A stretch of DNA of 64,000 bases, from NCBI GenBank assembly GCA_933228675.1, contig OW121742.1, positions 36,650,779 to 36,714,778 on the forward strand. The letters are read 5' to 3'. The notes below the pieces were generated by a model that was not told where the DNA came from, made no database searches, and saw nothing but the letters and a program-made list of their open reading frames with translations. Both the position numbers and the translations under genes were made by a program. Source of the DNA: Stomorhina lunata (Eukaryota; Arthropoda; Insecta; Diptera; Rhiniidae). Of this stretch, positions 21,288 to 32,752 are shown one piece after another (positions within the stretch are counted from its first letter, which is position 1; the number at the start of each line of letters is the position of its first letter).

Positions 21288-23442
21288 TTATGTATTCAAG
21301 AAATTTTGGAACATCATAGAAAATGTATAAATGGTTTTGGTCAACTGAAGTGCAGTATTCATCGATAAAGGGGCTATGCCACCGATAGATATGCCCTCGG
21401 CTTGTTGGGATTCTTTCAGCATTAACAGAACCATTTTTTGCTGTGACACGTTTAAATTGTACCAATTGGAATTGTAAATCATAAAGACCACATCATCATT
21501 CTGAGAGGATATGACAAAAAAAACTGATTATAAAAAAAAACTATTAAGTGAATGGAGACAGTAGAATAGCGATTGTTCTTTCAAATCAAAAATGTCAATC
21601 TATTGACATACATTAAGTTAGATTAATTGTATTATAACTAGAAATTCCATCAACATATATTGCATATATTGGTTTAACAGAATTGAAATTTGTTTTGGTC
21701 AAATTATCGTGACTCTACTGTTCCATACAAAAAACACAAAATTTAATAACTTACCGAAATCTCCACTAAATTTCCCAGAGCACAATAAAAGTAAAACAAA
21801 ACGAATGAATATACCAGAAAAACAGGTGCAGCTGGCCAAACGCCTAAAAATATGCAAACAACTGTACAAACCATACTTACGAACTCCATCGAAACCTGCG
21901 CGAATATGACCCAGAAAAACAAATCTTTGACTGTTTGGCAAAATCTAAAAAATTATGAAATTCGCTCAGAAATGCAACAAGTAAAAAAGTTTTTTAGATA
22001 GACAACAATATGATACCCTACATCACGAAGAACAGACTTATACCGAGTCCAAAAAAAAATATTCAAAAATTTTATATTTTTATAGGAAATTTTTCAAAAA
22101 TTTCCTATTTTTATATTAAATTTTTCAAAAATTTCCTATTTTTATATGAAGTTTTTCAAAAATTTCCTATTTTTATTAAAATTTTCAAAATTTTCCTATT
22201 TTTATTGGAAATTTTACAAAAATTTCATTTTTTTATTGGAAATATTTCAAAAATTTCCTTTTTTTGTTGGCAATTTTTCAATTTTTTTTTTTAGTTTCCT
22301 TTTTTTGTTTTAAATTTTTAAAAAACGTAATTTTTGCATTGGAAATTTTTCAAAAATTTCCTTTTTTTTATTGGAAATTAAATTTTTTTTTATAGGAAAT
22401 TTTTCAAAAATTTTTTAAAAAATTTCCTTTTTATATAAAATTTAATTTTTTATAGGAAATTTTTAAAAAATTTCCTTTTTTTATAGGAAATTTCTCAAAA
22501 TTTCCTTTTTTAAAGGAAATTTTTAAAAATTTCCTCTTTTTATAGGAACTTTTATAAAGAAAAAATGAGTAGAGTATAATTTTTACTTAGCATAACTCAC
22601 ATTATATATTTTTGATGCCACTTGAAAATATTCACCAACAACTCTTGAACTTTATCTTCATTCATTTTGGTCACCTGTTCCAACATGTCATCTAATTCAT
22701 TGAATTGAGTCTTAAGAATATTCTTCATTAGCGGTATATGGGCAGCAAAAACGAAGCACCATGAATCACTGACAAAATTTCCAAAACTTCCGAAAATTAT
22801 ACAAATTACATGAAAGGATGAAGTTAAGAAATAACCAAAATTACTATTATAATCAATATAAGGGAAAAAGAAGGGCATTATAAAAACTCGCTTGCCCATG
22901 ATAAACTCATAGAAAACGGGTATGCCAACGATAGCCATAACAGCGAGGACGACTATAATAATTAGAATAGCCAAAAGCTTTTTAACCAATGAAATACTTT
23001 CCGTTAAAAGTTCTTGATAAATTTGAGTTTTCTGCTCATGTACTCGGTAGATGCTTGTAATTTCCAGGTATAAAAAACGGAATATATGAGGCCTTTTAAG
23101 AGCATTAATAAGTTTGGCATAGCCCTTTAATTAAGAAAGAATGTTAAATAATATATTTTAGATTGATATAGAAGATCTTGCTTGACTCACCTGAATACCT
23201 GTACAAAACATACACAGACACTTTAATATTTCTGTCCAATCATTATACACGGCTATACCCACATACATGGTATAGATGGTAAAAGCAACGGCTCCATTTA
23301 GAACAACTAATATCACCCATGTTATCCAGTTCATTTGATAGTCATCCCTTACAACATCAGCTCCACACATGGCCGAAAAAAAACGAGTAAAACTAAAAAT
23401 TTTCTTAAAGCGTCTAGAAAATCTTGTTGTGTTAATAGCCAT
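21288..23442 (-). CDS. Or67d: Odorant receptor, Or67d-like, divergent copy 3
   Basis: Third receptor of the cluster, tail-to-tail with the tandem pair. Four exons on the - strand: 23442-23191, 23124-22601, 21944-21755 and 21500-21288, all GT-AG, giving 392 residues. It shares CGADVV near residue 27, a YTMYVGIAV stretch, hydrophobic segments near 42-62, 145-175, 200-225 and 270-300, VWPAAPVFLVYSF near 295, and the C-terminal SIGGIAPLSMNTALQLTKTIY region, very close to what I recall of Drosophila Or67d. A 66-bp phase-0 intron after TGIQ (codon 84) is absent from both tandem copies; the last two introns share positions and phases with theirs. Intron 2 (656 bp) contains a 31-bp satellite block. 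The frame is intact. It may be the ancestral-type copy, but that is inference. Confidence 0.92.
22066..22556 (-). repeat. Intronic 31-bp satellite block (reverse orientation)
   Basis: About 15 degenerate copies of the TTTCCTAT/TTTTTCAAAAA unit inside intron 2 of the third receptor gene. On the transcribed strand it reads in the forward sense, as in the yellow-family intron. Many units have drifted (TTTTTATTGGAAA, CCTTTTTTT). Confidence 0.9.
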
Positions 23443-23452
23443 TGTCTTGTAC

Positions 23453-23486
23453 TAACTAATATCGTATAGATAGTGTTAAGAAATGA
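23453..23486 (-). promoter_or_regulatory. Inr + DPE-like core promoter, Or67d-like copy 3
   Basis: On the - strand, TCATTT at 23486-23481 fits the initiator YYANWYY with A at 23484 as +1, and AGTTA at 23457-23453 begins at +28 and fits RGWYV. The sequence differs from the tandem pair but the geometry is identical. The predicted leader is 42 nt. Weaker than the other two because both matches are degenerate. Confidence 0.4.
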
Positions 23487-23685
23487 CCAGAGGGCTTTAA
23501 ACATTTAAATATGGTTTGGTCTTTGATATCATTTAATTCAATTCTTTTGATGTATAAATAACTAATTACGTTATATATTTTTATTTAATTGGAGCATTTA
23601 ATTCAATTTCATTCAGAACAATTATTGCCTTTTGTGCATAAGTTATGCATTACATAAGATATAATAATAACAATTTGAAATTTTT
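23485..23685. other. Upstream spacer of Or67d-like copy 3
   Basis: About 200 bp of AT-rich 5' flank between the receptor promoter and the next satellite; no further feature seen. Confidence 0.5.
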
Positions 23686-24840
23686 GAAAAACTTCCTATA
23701 GAAATAGGAAATTTTTGGAAATTTTTCCTATAAAAATAGGAAATTTTTGAAAAATTTCCTATAAAAATAGGAAATTTTTGAAAAATTTCCTATAAAAATA
23801 GGAAATTTTTGAAAAATTTCCTATAAAAATAGGAAATTTTTGAAAAATTTCCTATAAAAATAGGAAATTTTTGAAAAATTTCCTATAAAAATAGGAAATT
23901 TTTGAAAAATTTCCCATAAAAATAGGAAATTTTTGAAAAATTTCTTATAAAAATAGGAAATTTTTGAAAAATTTCCTATAAAAATAGGAAATTTTTGAAA
24001 AATTTCCTATAAAAATAGGAAATTTTTAAAAAATTTCCTATAAAAATAGGAAATTTTTGAAAAATTTCCTATAAAAGTAGGAAATTTTTGAAAATTTTCC
24101 TATAAAAATAGGAAATTTTTGAAAAATTTTCAATAAAATAGGAAATTTTTGAAAAATTTTCAATCAAATAGGAAATTTTTGAAAAATTTTCAATAAAAGT
24201 AGGAAATTTTTGAAAAATTTCCAATAAAAATATAAAATTTTTGAAAAATTTCCTATAAAAATAAGAATTTTTTAAAAAATTCCTATAAAAATAGAAAATT
24301 TTTAAAAAATTTCCTATAAAAATAGGAAATTTTTAAAAAAATTCCTATAAAAATAGGAAATTTTTAAAAAATTTCCTTTAAAAATAGGAAATTTTTAAAA
24401 AATTTCCTATAAAAATAGGAAATTTTTAAAAAATTTTCTATAAAAATAGGAAATTTTTAAAAAAATTCCTATAAAAAAGGAAATTTTTAAAAAATTTCCT
24501 ATAAAAATGGGAAATTTTTAAAAAATTTCCTATAAAAATAGGAAATTTTTAAAAAATATCCTATAAAAATAGGAAATTTTTGAAAAATTTCCTATAAAAA
24601 TAGGAAATTTTTGAAAAATTTCCTATCAAAATAGGAAATTTTTGAAAAATTTCCTATAAAAATAGGAAATTTTTGAAAAATTTCCTATAAAAATAGGAAA
24701 TTTTTGAAAAATTTCCTATAAAAATAAAAAATTTCTGAAAAATTTCCTATAAAAATAGGAAATTTTTGAAAAATTTGAAAAATAGGAAATTTTTGAGAAA
24801 TTTCCTATAAAAATAGGAAGTTTTTGAAAAATTACCTTAA
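23686..24840 (+). repeat. 31-bp satellite, forward orientation
   Basis: About 37 copies, well conserved in the left and right thirds. The middle (24240-24560) is a subfamily with TTTTTAAAAAA in place of TTTTTGAAAAA, which removes the central G. Near 24130-24200 several units have TTTTCAATAAAATAGG in place of the left arm. Confidence 0.96.
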
Positions 24841-25344
24841 AATTACAAATTATCAATAAAATTTGGAAAAATTTTCCCTTTTATTTAGCGATCTACCTTT
24901 TGTTTAGTGACTTTCAATGACAACAAATGTCATTCAAAATAAGAGTAAATTGTATTTGATTTCAATTACGATTTCTATCCTTCAAAACTATTTAAATTGA
25001 TAGCGTTTACAATTTGTTCATTGAATTTATTTGGAAATATTTTTTGATTTTGATTTATATGACTTTTTTGTGAACCATTGCATTTCTTTTTTCTCTGGCC
25101 TGAACAATTTTCCACCACAAGAAACATTTTAACTTCGTTTGTGGTTTTGATTCATCTTGAGTTTTGGCTTGTCAGAATTTTATTTGATTACAATCAATTG
25201 AAGAAAATCATTTCTAAACTTTTTTTTTTTTGGAATATTGGAAGTAAGGAAATTCTTTGGAAACTGAAGGCACTCAAGTGTAATGAAAGTAAATTTTTTG
25301 TAAGAATAAGAATATATTGAATAAATGTTATAAATTTATTAAAA
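24841..25344. other. AT-rich non-coding spacer
   Basis: No supported gene. A short open stretch at 25078-25320 (TTG start) has no recognisable domain or splice context. Confidence 0.55.
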
Positions 25345-25848
25345 AACAAGTAAGAAAGTGCTATAGTCGGTTAAGTCCGTCCATACGATACCCTTCACCA
25401 CTAACGTCAAAGGTGTTCTTTTTACTGTAAACATTTTCTAAAAATATAAAATATATATTTAAGCTGTTTTCGTCATTTGGACTTATATGAGAGCAAGGGT
25501 CAAATGTGGACCGATTATCTCCAAGTTTCGCAAATTGATTACAGTTGTTACAAAATTATGTTTGCAAAAAATAAAACTTAAAATTCTCATTATCTGCGTT
25601 CTGACAGAAGAGTTTATATGGGAGCTATGGTCAAATGTGGACCAAAATTTGGTACAGTGATTTATGTTTACATAAGTAGTTTTTGTTTTAAATTTCAGGA
25701 AAAAAATATTGATATTTGTGGCCAATATATCAATTCCTGGAAGTGGGACCTATGGCAGGTACCATAAATAATGGACCGATTTTGACGAATTTCAATAGCC
25801 ATGGTTCCATTATGGTCCCTTTCCACCTATGGTGGTGAAGGGTATAAC
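25345..25848 (-). mobile_element. Dispersed repeat family A, internally deleted copy
   Basis: Reverse-strand copy. It starts ACAAGTAAGAAAGTGCTATA with a GTCGG(TTAAGT)CCGT hairpin region, then CGATACCCTTCACCACTA, and ends CACCTATGGTGGTGAAGGGT. It is about 0.5 kb against 0.8 kb for the copy at 14201, lacking the CCGTCCGTCTGG portion. Confidence 0.8.
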
Positions 25849-26282
25849 AAAATTTAAAAAATTGAAAAAATATCATATTAAATGCATTTTAATTAAACAC
25901 AATTAATTACTTTTAATAATAAAATTATTTATATCTGTATCATAATAATTGCAAGTTTTTTAAAAGTTCAAGTAAGTTGAATGATTGTTTTATTGCTGCT
26001 TTTTAATGGATATTTCTTATAGAAAATCCTTTTATTGAAAGTACTCGATAAAATAAATACTTGTTAAAATAATACTTGTAAAACACTTGTATTAAAGAGA
26101 ATTTTCAATTGAAATGCAAGTATTTAGTCTATAAAGATACTAGTTTCCTCATTTTTAATTCTGCTTTAAGTCTACTATGCAATTGAATGAAATGTTTTCC
26201 TAGCAGAGCACACTGGGTAGAATAAGTTTAAATTAAATAAATTTCAATTTAAAAACAATCTGAAAAACTTTTTAAAATAACT
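25849..26282. other. AT-rich non-coding spacer
   Basis: Gene-free. Contains CACACTGGGTAGAATAAG near 26208, similar in position but not identical to the CACTGTGC motifs seen at other satellite edges. Confidence 0.5.
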
Positions 26283-28341
26283 AGAAATTCTTGAAAAATT
26301 TCCTATAAAAATAAGAAATTCTTGAAAAATTTCCTATAAAAATAAGAAATTTTTGAAAAATTTCCTATAAAAATAAGAAATTTTTAAAAAAATTCCTATA
26401 AAAATAAGAAATTTTTGAAAATTTTTCTATAAAAATAAGAAATTTTTGGAAAATTTCCTATAAAAACAAGAAATTTTTGAAAAATTTCCTATAAAAATAA
26501 TAAATTTTTGATAAATTTCCTATAAAAATAATAAATTTTTGAAAAATTTCCTATAAAAATAAGAAATTTTTGAAAAATTTCCTATAAAAATAAGAAATTT
26601 TTGAAAAATTTCCTATAAAAATAAGAAATTTTTGAAAAATTCCCTATAAAAATAAGAAATATTTGGAAAATTTCCTATAAAAATAAGAAATTTTTGAAAA
26701 ATTCCTATAAAAATAAGAAATTTTTTTTTTTTTTAAATAAGACACTTTTGAAAAATTTCCTATAAAAATAAGACATTTTTGAAAAATTTCCTATAAAAAT
26801 AAGAAATTTTTGAAAAATTTCCTATAAAAATAAGAAATTTTTGAAAAATTTCCTATAAAAATAAGAAATTTTTGAAAAATTTTATATAAAAATAATATTT
26901 TTTGAAAAATTTCCTATAAAAATAAGAAATTTTTGAAAAATTTCCTAAAAAAATAAGAAATTTTTGAAAAATTTTCTATAAAAATAAGAAATTTTTGAAA
27001 AATTTCCTATAAAAATAAGAAATTTTTGAAAAATTTCCTATAAAAATAAGAAATTTTTGAAAAATTTCTTATAAAAATAAGAAATTTTTGAAAAATTTCC
27101 TATAAAAATAAGAAATTTTTGAAAAATTTCCTATATAAATAAGAAATTTTTGAAAAATTTCCTATAAAAACAAGAAATTTTTGAAATATTTCCTATAAAA
27201 ATAAGAAATTTTTAAAAAATTTCCTATAAAAATAAGAAATTTTTAAAAAAAATTCCTATAAAAATAAAAAATTTCCATTAAAAATACGAAATTTAAAAAA
27301 AAATCTCCTATAAAAATAATACATTTTTGAAAAATTTCTTTTAAAAATAATAAATTTTTGAAAAATTTTATATCAAAATAATAACTTTTGAAAAATTTCT
27401 TAAAAAATTAAGAAATTTTTGAAGAATTTCTTAAAAAATTAAGAAATTTTTGAAAAATTTCGTAAAAACTTAAGAAATTTTTGAAAAATTTCTTAAAAAA
27501 TTAAGAAATTTTTGAAAAATTTCTTAAAAAATTAAGAAATTTTTGAAAAATTTCTTAAAAAATTAAGAAATTTTTGAAAAATTTCTTAAAAAATTAAGAA
27601 ATTTTTGAAAAATTTCTTAAAAAATTAAGAAATTTTTGAAAAATTCCTTAAAAAATTAAGAAATTTTTGAAAAATTTCTTAAAAAAATTAAGAAATTTTT
27701 GAAAAATTTCTTAAAAAATTAAGAAATTTTTGAAAAATTTCTTAAATATATTTCGTAAAAATAAAACATTTTTGAAAATTTCTTAATTAAAAATAAGAGA
27801 CTAGGAAAACTTTTTTTTTTTAAAAATAAGAATGTTTTGAACACTTTTCTATAAAAAAAATATATATATTTTTTTTAATTCTATAAAATTAAGAAATTTA
27901 AAACAAAATTATAAAAAATTTTTTTCAAAAATAAATTAAAAAATTTTACAAAAAAAAAATTTGTTGACATTTTTTTTATAAAAATAAGATTTTACTAAAA
28001 ATTTTCTTTAACAATAGAAATTTTTGAAAAGTTTCTATAAAAATAAGAAATTTATTTTCCTATAAAAAAGTATATTTTTAAAAACCTTTAAATTTAAAAT
28101 AAGAATAATTTGAAAGTTTCTTTAAAAATAAAAAAATTTTAAATATTTTGAATAAATCTAAGAAACTTTTTATAGGTTGTCGATAACTGAAAGAATTTTA
28201 GAAAAATTTACTATAAAAATAAAAAATTTGTTGAAAAACTTTTTATAAAAAAAAAGAAATTTTTGAAAAATTTTCTATAAAAAAAAAAATTTTAAAAGTT
28301 TTCTATAAAAATAAGAATTTTTTTGAAAAATTTTCTATAAA
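26283..28341 (+). repeat. 31-bp satellite, ATAAGAAA-arm subfamily
   Basis: Forward-oriented array in which the right arm reads ATAAGAAA instead of ATAGGAAA in almost every unit from 26300 to 27250, so the dyad carries a fixed mismatch. From 27380 to 27750 a second subfamily takes over, TTTCTTAAAAAATTAAGAAA, where the mismatch is compensated and the dyad is restored. From 27750 to 28340 the units are strongly decayed. It ends where a dispersed element has inserted. Confidence 0.95.
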
Positions 28342-29092
28342 AACAAGTAAGAAAGTGCTATAGTCGGTCAAGCCCGACCATACGATACCCTTCACCACTA
28401 AGGTCAAAGGTGTTATTTTTCCTGTATAAAGACAAATATTTTGCTAAATTTTGCCATCATACAAACATTTTCTCAAAACTTGTATATTTAAGCTGTTTCC
28501 GTCATTTGGACTTATATGAGAGCTAGGGTCAAATGTGGACCGATTATCTCGAAATTTGGCAAATTGATTACAGTTGTTACAAAAATTATGTATGCAATAA
28601 ATAAGTTAAAAATTTTCATTATCTTCAGATTTACAAGCGTTTTAGTGATTTTTTGTCTCATTTAGTGAGTTTTGACAGAAGAGTTTGTATTGGAGCTATG
28701 GTCAAAAGTGAACCGATTTCAACGAAATTTGATACAGTTTTAAATTTGTTTTAAATTTCATGAAAAAATATTGATTTTTATGGCCAATATATCAATTCCG
28801 GGAAGTGGGACCTATGGGACGAATTTCATGGTCCCATTATCAAAAGAATGATCTGTGCTAAATTTCATCAAATTATCTTTAGAATTGCGACCTATAGTTT
28901 GATTACAAGGTTTACATGGGAGTCCAGCCAGCCAGCCAGACGGACGGACGGACATCGCTAAATCGACTCAGAAAGTGATTCTAAGCCTATTGGTATACTA
29001 AAAGATGGGTCTAAGACAAATATTTCTATGCGTTACATACATCAGCACAAACTTATAATACCCTTTTCACCTATGGTGATGAAGGGTATAAT
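28342..29092 (-). mobile_element. Dispersed repeat family A, near full-length copy inserted in satellite
   Basis: Reverse-strand copy, from ACAAGTAAGAAAGTGCTATA to CACCTATGGTGATGAAGGGT, about 0.75 kb, with satellite units directly on both sides. The insertion is therefore younger than that part of the satellite. The interior matches the copy at 14201 closely (CAGACGGACGGACGGACATC, TGGTATACTAAAAGATGGGT). Confidence 0.85.
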
Positions 29093-29489
29093 AAGAAATT
29101 TTTGAAAAATTTTCTATAAAAATAAGAAATTTTTGAAAAATGTAAAAAAAAAAGATATTTTTAAATTTCCTATTAAAACTACCTTCAGAAAAATTTTACT
29201 TTTTATTCCAAAATTTAAGTCAAATCGAAATTTTTACTTAATTTATTACCCAGCAAAACTTTTCATTACCAAATAATGAGTTAAACAGTTAAACTATTGA
29301 ACACGAACTACTTACTCATTCACTGTTTAAGTCATTACATTAACATGGGGATGTCATTGGAGGCAAGTACTTACCAATTGCAGAAATGTAATGACTTGGG
29401 TAAGTAATTGGAAGACAACAACAACAACAACTTTTTTGTTGTTGTTTTATTTAAAAAACATATTTTTAAACGAAATACAAATTTTTTCT

Positions 29490-29562
29490 TATGACCCCAT
29501 GGGGGCTCGAACCCAGACCCTCCGACTGCTAGGCGGAGACTCTTCCACTGAGCTACTTCATA
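29490..29562 (-). tRNA. tRNA-like sequence (probable pseudo-tRNA or SINE head)
   Basis: A 73-nt stretch with tRNA layout on the - strand. Box A TAGCTCAGTGG and box B GGTTCGAGCCC are perfect. The D-arm can pair, the anticodon stem CTCCG/CGGAG is 5 bp, and the acceptor ends pair as TATGA/TCATA. Against a working tRNA, the anticodon loop is 9 nt unless a C-T mismatch is counted in the stem, the acceptor stem has only five good pairs, and the T-stem is imperfect. If read, the anticodon would be AGC (Ala). It is embedded in a mobile element, so a tRNA-derived relic is most likely. Confidence 0.45.
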
Positions 29563-30261
29563 TGTTGAAAACTTAGCAGCTTATAATTAATATAAACAAT
29601 TTTTATTTTTAGATCCAAAATCATGTGACAATAACTTTGTTTTTCTCTGCTTTTTTGCTTTGTTGTAATTTTTGGAAACATATTTCTATACGATTTTTTG
29701 TAAATGTTTAATGCATTTAATAAACAAAAAAGAAGTGTTTTTTAATTATTTTAAAACTTAAACAATTTAAATCTTCCCTTTTGTATAAGTTTTTATATAA
29801 TATTGGCTCTTACTTACTTAAATGGCCTATAGATACAACCTATTTTCTTCGATCTTGTGCGAATATTCTTCAATTTTATAGGCCAAGTTGTGAAAATTTT
29901 TCCTCTACTTGGTCTTTCCATCCCATTTTTTATCGTTCTTATTTTACAACTCGCGGTACATGTTAGCTCACTACGTAACGTAGCTCTTTTGGTGATGTCA
30001 CTAGGAGGTCAGTGTCCACAGTTGAAATAAAGGATAACCAAGATAAGTCTATGCTTACCAAGTTAAGACCAAGCAGAACCGTTGCTTGGTATCCAATAGG
30101 TATGTAGCCTACATAATCAAAATTGACTCATGATAGTATTTTTTCATTACCGTGAGTTAGTTTTCCAAAATTTTTTTTACAGAAGGTAATATTTATGTTT
30201 TTAAAATTCACAAATCATTTAAAAATACATTTTTAATAAAAAAAAAATAAAAAAAATTGTT

Positions 30262-30300
30262 GCTCTTGGTGGGATTTGAACCCGGGCCATTCAGTTCAAC
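30262..30300 (-). other. Second tRNA-like T-arm/box B relic
   Basis: On the - strand CCCGGGTTCAAATCCCACC contains a perfect box B (GGTTCAAATCC) and a T-arm. It is followed by a long T-run on the same strand (a pol III stop). No box A is visible at the expected distance upstream, so this is a broken relic. Confidence 0.4.
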
Positions 30301-30425
30301 TTACCATTTTAATTACAAATAAGTACTTATGTAATAACTTATTAGTTATTCGGAGGGTATGCTGTAGTCATTACAAGGTAACCAGATACCAGAGTACTTG
30401 CCGTTACCAAAGTTTTGCTGGGTAA

Positions 30426-31815
30426 CAACAAGGTTTTGCTTGTTTTAAATATTTAATTATATGTAGAAAACAATCTAACACGTATTTGAAATAAAAACGT
30501 AAATTTTCTAAACACGAACGTGTTGTAAAAGTGTTGGCATTTGAAAATTGAGAGTTTATGTGAAATGGATGAATAGAAGTGATTTTTTTTTGGCTGGATT
30601 GTACAAGAAAATATACAACAAATATACTGGATCTAAGATATGAAGTCAATGAAGTCTGGAGATACCTTAAAGTATTATTCGGTACTCAATTTTTACGAAA
30701 AAATTGTAACTGAGATTTTTTAGTTATTAACTTGCATTTCTATTCACATATTTATTTATTTTTACACATACTGACATAAAAAATTGTTACTGGGTAAATC
30801 TTTCTCTTAACATATGTGGCGAATACTTAATATCGATTTTCTTTATATCACTCATACGTACCGATACTTGAAAGGAATTTGCTTGACTTCCGCCAACTGC
30901 ATATTCTACTTCCTTTTGAACTTATTTAAACTTAATATTAACATCAGAAAGAAATCTTTAATTACAATCGATTATATTGCTCTCCTTTATAACTGCCATT
31001 AAAAGAGATTGTGTAAATCGAAAGCAATTAATCCCCTATTATTTAAATATTCATTATAAAACTGCAGCCAACAACTAAAAGTTTGCCTATAAACAATAGT
31101 TATCACACTCAACTGAAGAAGTATACCCCATTCAAAAGGTCATAATTTATACTTTAATACTTATTAGTATTTAATTAAAAATCATGCCAAACAAAGTCAT
31201 TGTTTAAATTCTGAAAATTATTCTCAAACACGTTTTGTTGAAAATAAAATAAAGCTAAGAATTTGCTTTTAAATCCTAAAAAGTCTTAAGAGATTTTAAA
31301 AAGTGCATAAATTATTTACGAAGACATAACTTCCCATAAATATTTCTGTTCCTGTTGTCTAACAACAGAATGCAAGAAATGTTGTTCAACATAAGACTTT
31401 GCTTTCTACCCGAGCTTCCCTTTAATTGTGTCTGATGATGCTAATGGCACAGACAAAATGTTAACGATGCTGTTGCCGACAATAACGTTAGTGTCGATAA
31501 TTGGGCTTATGAAACGCCAACTTTATGTGTCATACGGTTGTGTATTACATTTTCCTTCTTCTTCCCTTTTCGCACTTGTTCTTTTATTACATGAAAATCG
31601 TTGTTTTCGAGCTTCTAGTAATTTAGAATGTTGGTACAATTTGTCCAGTGGAAGTGTCTGAGACTGTTAGTGGCAGTTTCTCATTTATTCATTGCTCTTT
31701 GTTAATTTTAATATATTGTATAACATTGCACAGTGGGAAAGAAAATTTAAACTAAGATGTGATTAATGTGTAAAGGCACAAGCCAATTCAAGTTTAACAT
31801 TAAAACCACTAATTA
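30426..31815. other. Non-coding region
   Basis: No gene supported. Contains GCACAGTGGG at 31729-31738, the exact inverse of CCCACTGTGC found at 32898-32907; the two bracket the Tc1/mariner remnant. Open stretches at 30404-30649 and 31428-31661 show no family resemblance or splice context. Confidence 0.55.
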
Positions 31816-31821
31816 GATAAA

Positions 31822-32752
31822 GGGTGGTTAAATTGTAAGGGCCGATGTCGAATGTGAACCATACCTAAACGCCAAGTTTTTTTCAGAATTTTATTTGACA
31901 TTTCTCTATTTCAGACTTATTCAATTTGAACCATAGAGATACACAATCCAACAACGTGTTAAAGTTATCCAGACTTATTATGAAAATGGGCGTTCAAATC
32001 AAAATGCATATCGTGATTTTTTTGGTTAATTTGATCGTCCAAATGTGCGTACAATCGCAAAAATCGTGGAAAAATTCGAGAAAACCGGGTCTGTAGAAGA
32101 TGTGAGAACACCAGTGCATGCTCGTATAGCTCGTACTGCAGAAAATATTACTGCTGTTCGCGATAGTATGGCTGAAGAGCCATCGGGCAGTATTTTTTCC
32201 AAAATGAGGCCGGTCAGGCAGTTACTGTAAATGGTGTTCGCTATCGTGAGATGATAACGAACTTTGTATGGCCCGAATTGGAAGATATGGATGTGGACGA
32301 TATGTGATTTCAGCAAGACGGTGCCACTTGCCACACAGCTATCGAAACAATGGCACTTTTGCGCAACAAATTCAATGGCCGTGTTATCTCACGTAATGGC
32401 GATGTCAATTGGCCGCCAAGATCATGTGATTTTACACCGTTGGACTTTTTTCTTTGGGGTTATTTGAAAGAAAAGGTGTACGTCGATAAGCCAGCAACAA
32501 TTCAAGAGCTAAAGAATAAGATAATTTGGCACATTAACGGCATAGAACCTCCATTATGCCTCAGGGTCATCGAAAATTTGGACTATCGGATGGAGGTGTG
32601 CCGCCGTTGTCGCGGCGCCCATTTGGCCAATATTTTGTTCCATACATAATTGAGTAATACCAATATATCATAACAAAATAAAATTAAAATAATTTCCTAA
32701 ATAGTTTGTGTTTTATTAAAAATCAACCTCGGCCCTTGAAATTTAACCACCC
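31822..32752 (+). mobile_element. Tc1/mariner-superfamily transposon, dead copy
   Basis: 931-bp copy with inverted ends: GGGTGGTTAAATTGTAAGGG at the left, and a right end complementary to GGGTGGTTAAATTTCAAGGG. GATAAA is present directly on both sides (31816-31821, 32753-32758). The transposase is broken three ways: an in-frame TAA at 32027 in the N-terminal helix-turn-helix region; a deletion with frame change near 32185-32195 that removes the linker and first catalytic Asp; and a TGA at 32305 just before FQQDGATCH. The second Asp (QQDG) and third (TPLDFFLWGYLKEKVY) remain, and the C-terminus ends normally near 32649. The family is the widespread insect mariner-like group ending in HLANILFHT-type motifs. 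Confidence 0.92.
32350..32649 (+). pseudogene. Mariner-like transposase C-terminal fragment
   Basis: Longest open remnant of the transposon, covering the sequence between the second and third catalytic acidic residues (GDVNWPPRSCDFTPLDFFLWG) and the C-terminal tail. The start ATG is internal; the real frame continues upstream to 32308, where a TGA interrupts it. Not expected to make an active enzyme. Confidence 0.85.

Larger units (their letters stand above)
29246..30425 (+). mobile_element. TIR element (TTACCCAGCAAAACTTT ends) carrying tRNA-like sequences
   Basis: About 1.18-kb element. TTACCCAGCAAAACTTT at the left edge is inverted at the right edge as AAAGTTTTGCTGGGTAA. Subterminal regions contain repeated GTAATGACT or TCATTAC boxes and AGTACTT. 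It has no transposase. It carries two pol-III-like sequences, at 29490-29562 and near 30262-30300, both in - orientation. Between them is unremarkable AT-rich DNA. No target duplication beyond TTA/TAA can be defined. Satellite remnant lies at 29093-29180, just left of it. Confidence 0.7.

Noticed and set aside
29490..29562. A functional tRNA-Ala gene
   Set aside because: Boxes A and B are good, but the anticodon loop, acceptor stem and T-stem are defective and it sits inside a mobile element; kept only as tRNA-like.
31428..31661. 77-codon open stretch as a small gene
   Set aside because: No recognisable domain, no splice or promoter context, non-ATG start, and length expected by chance.
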